From assembly GCA_963585895.1 (NCBI GenBank), contig OY757916.1, positions 19,145,527 to 19,209,526 on the forward strand: DNA of 64,000 nt, written 5' to 3'. Under the pieces are notes generated by a model. The model saw nothing but the letters and a program-made list of their open reading frames with translations. It was not told where the DNA came from and made no database searches. Positions 62,760-64,000 of this stretch are shown here, in pieces. The stretch's first letter is position 1; each line of letters begins with the position of its first letter. Made by a program: the position numbers and the translations under genes. Origin of the DNA: Sepioteuthis lessoniana. Its lineage: Eukaryota; Mollusca; Cephalopoda; Myopsida; Loliginidae.

Positions 62760-64000
62760 TGGTAGAGTTCGGTAATAAATAGCAACTTGTGACGTGGTAT
62801 GCTATAGAGAGAGAGTGAAGAGCTGGTCAATACCCTTACCCCTCTTTATTTGAATCAACAGGCATTAAGATCGGATAACAGGGATCAACCGTTAAAGTGG
62901 TAGGGGAGAGAAAGGGTAAGCTATCTGTACCCTATGCACTTTAGTCTGTTGAACGAAAGAAGTCAAGGTCAATCGGGTGGCATCATTCGGCGAGTTGGAG
63001 GAAGAGGAAAAGTCGGATGATTGGTCGACAGAATCTTCGCGCCAAAAAGGCCAGCATGCGTTAGAGAAATCTGAAGGAGAATCTTCAGTTTGGACAAATC
63101 TAGCGTTGCAACAAAATCGTTAAGACCAGCCAGCTCCGGAAGAAAGCTCACCCGTAAAAAGAGTAAAATTGAGTTTGGGCAAAGCCAGCGTTAGAACACG
63201 ATCGCATAGATCAGCCATCTCTGGGAAAAGACACTCACCCGTAAAAAAGAGAGAGAAAATCTGAAAATTGAAAACCCGTCAAAGATAAGTACAGCTCAAA
63301 CCGTTTTCCTTTTTCAAATCTTAAATATTGGAAAGTTGTATGTATTCAAAAAAGAGTAACTGTAAATATTCCATTTCACCAATAGTTGAATTTATTGAAT
63401 GAACATTGCTACACGCCTCAGTCCAGTGGCTTAGACACTTTTACTCAGGTAAGAGAAAAAGAAAAAGAAAAAAAGAAAAAGAAGAAAAAGGACTGTTGAG
63501 AGACATTTTTGTTTGATGTTTTCCTGTTGGCTTAATATTGCCGTTATTTTAAAAAGAAAAGAGAAAATAAAAAAAGAACTGTTTCTTAAATCTCATCATT
63601 TGTTTGATCGTCGCATATTAAAATTTTGTAATATTTTAAATGCACCTTTGAGTTGAAATTTTTTTATTGTCTTCTTTCCTCTGTTGGTTTGACTTTTGCA
63701 TGTATCCAATGTCCCGGCCTCATACCGCTTTCATTAATTCTCGCTAAACGTCTTATTGTCTCCTTAAATATTACAAGAGGATTTGGAAATCTGTCAACAG
63801 TTAATATTGTCTCACCTAGAAGTTCGTTCTTCCGTGATCCGAGGGGTTAGGGGGACAAAGGACTTGGTGGTGTATGTGATAGTGAATCGGCAACCCCTTA
63901 CCAACGTCTGAGACCAGTCTAACCTCGAATTAACATCCACATTATTTGTTTATTTCTCATACGCCCGAAATAGGAGTCTTAACCGGGATTCATTTGGTGG
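62758..64000. other. Unassigned DNA with one short tandem duplication
   Basis: Two ~85-90 bp units at ~63090-63262 (GTTTGGACAAATCTAGCGTT / GTTTGGGCAAAGCCAGCGTT ... CTCACCCGTAAAAAGAG / CTCACCCGTAAAAAAGAG). A 65-codon frame at 63653-63850 starts with a hydrophobic stretch but has no homology I recognise. Confidence 0.5.

Noticed and set aside
63653-63850. 65-codon frame with signal-peptide-like start
   Set aside because: No homology recognised, no splice or promoter support; length is within chance for AT-rich DNA.

Overview
This is a metazoan nuclear, intergenic-type window, AT-rich and built almost wholly of transposable elements and their debris. I found no intact host gene, no rRNA and no CRISPR. 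Eukaryotic origin is shown by non-LTR reverse transcriptase fragments, mariner transposase with TA target duplications, tRNA-derived SINEs with 9-19 bp target-site duplications (TSDs), solo LTRs with 4-5 bp TSDs, and abundant TA/GATA/TTC microsatellites. The species cannot be named from this; an invertebrate (mollusc-like or other marine) genome is my guess only. Family names used here (LINE-A, LINE-B, SINE-A, -B, -E, -F, -I, element C, LTR-1 to LTR-7, tails J/K, block M, repeat H) are local labels.

Main players. LINE-A is a non-LTR element with a DFxKAFDS...YxDD reverse transcriptase and a (GAT)n tail; seven copies. LINE-B is a second non-LTR element (R2-like in look, YMDD-type box, (AAT)n tail); its fragments make up much of 2.9-8.5, 9.3-13.4, 25.3-29.3 and 29.6-32.4 kb. 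SINE-A and SINE-B have different tRNA-like heads but share a central block. Element C is an unclassified 0.5-1.3 kb repeat with internal 48-57 bp minisatellites. SINE-B, element C and repeats J and K end in the same hairpin-forming 3' tail followed by AAACC, AATC or AACC repeats. There are nine solo LTRs of seven families, four mariner-like copies, and one 2.08 kb CACTG-ended DNA transposon (37458-39538) carrying a broken transposase-like gene.

Layout. 1-2.9 kb: LINE-A end, SINE-F, mariner remnant, SINE-I, element C with a solo LTR inside. 2.9-8.5 kb: LINE-B opened by SINE-A, gag fragments, a solo LTR, and element C that itself holds a mariner. 8.5-13.4 kb: a hammerhead-like motif, then inverted LINE-B with LINE-A, element C and SINE-A nested. 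13.4-17.5 kb: element C, mariner, SINE-B with two solo LTRs and a tail array. 17.5-22.9 kb: LINE-A split by two SINE-As, SINE-F, foldback element C. 23-25.3 kb: unassigned DNA and a GGTT-type satellite. 25.3-32.4 kb: LINE-B with element C/SINE-E, a 32-bp array, and two solo LTRs. 32.4-37 kb: mariner, SINEs, block M with a solo LTR, element C. 37-39.9 kb: minisatellite with the CACTG transposon. 40-48 kb: SINEs, LINE-A ends, element C pieces and a 29-bp satellite, plus one possible host exon at 43.26 kb. 48-52.8 kb: unassigned DNA with G/T-rich and polypyrimidine minisatellites. 52.8-60.2 kb: element C foldback, SINEs, a tRNA-SINE with a hammerhead-like core, two solo LTRs. 60.2-64 kb: mostly unassigned.

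The nesting gives a relative order of insertion: LINE-B is oldest; element C, SINE-A and LTRs landed in it; mariner and LTRs landed in element C; LTRs and LINE-A landed in SINE-B. The most useful leads are the shared 3' hairpin tail, the central block shared by SINE-A and SINE-B, the CACTG transposon with a defined TSD, and two hammerhead-like motifs.
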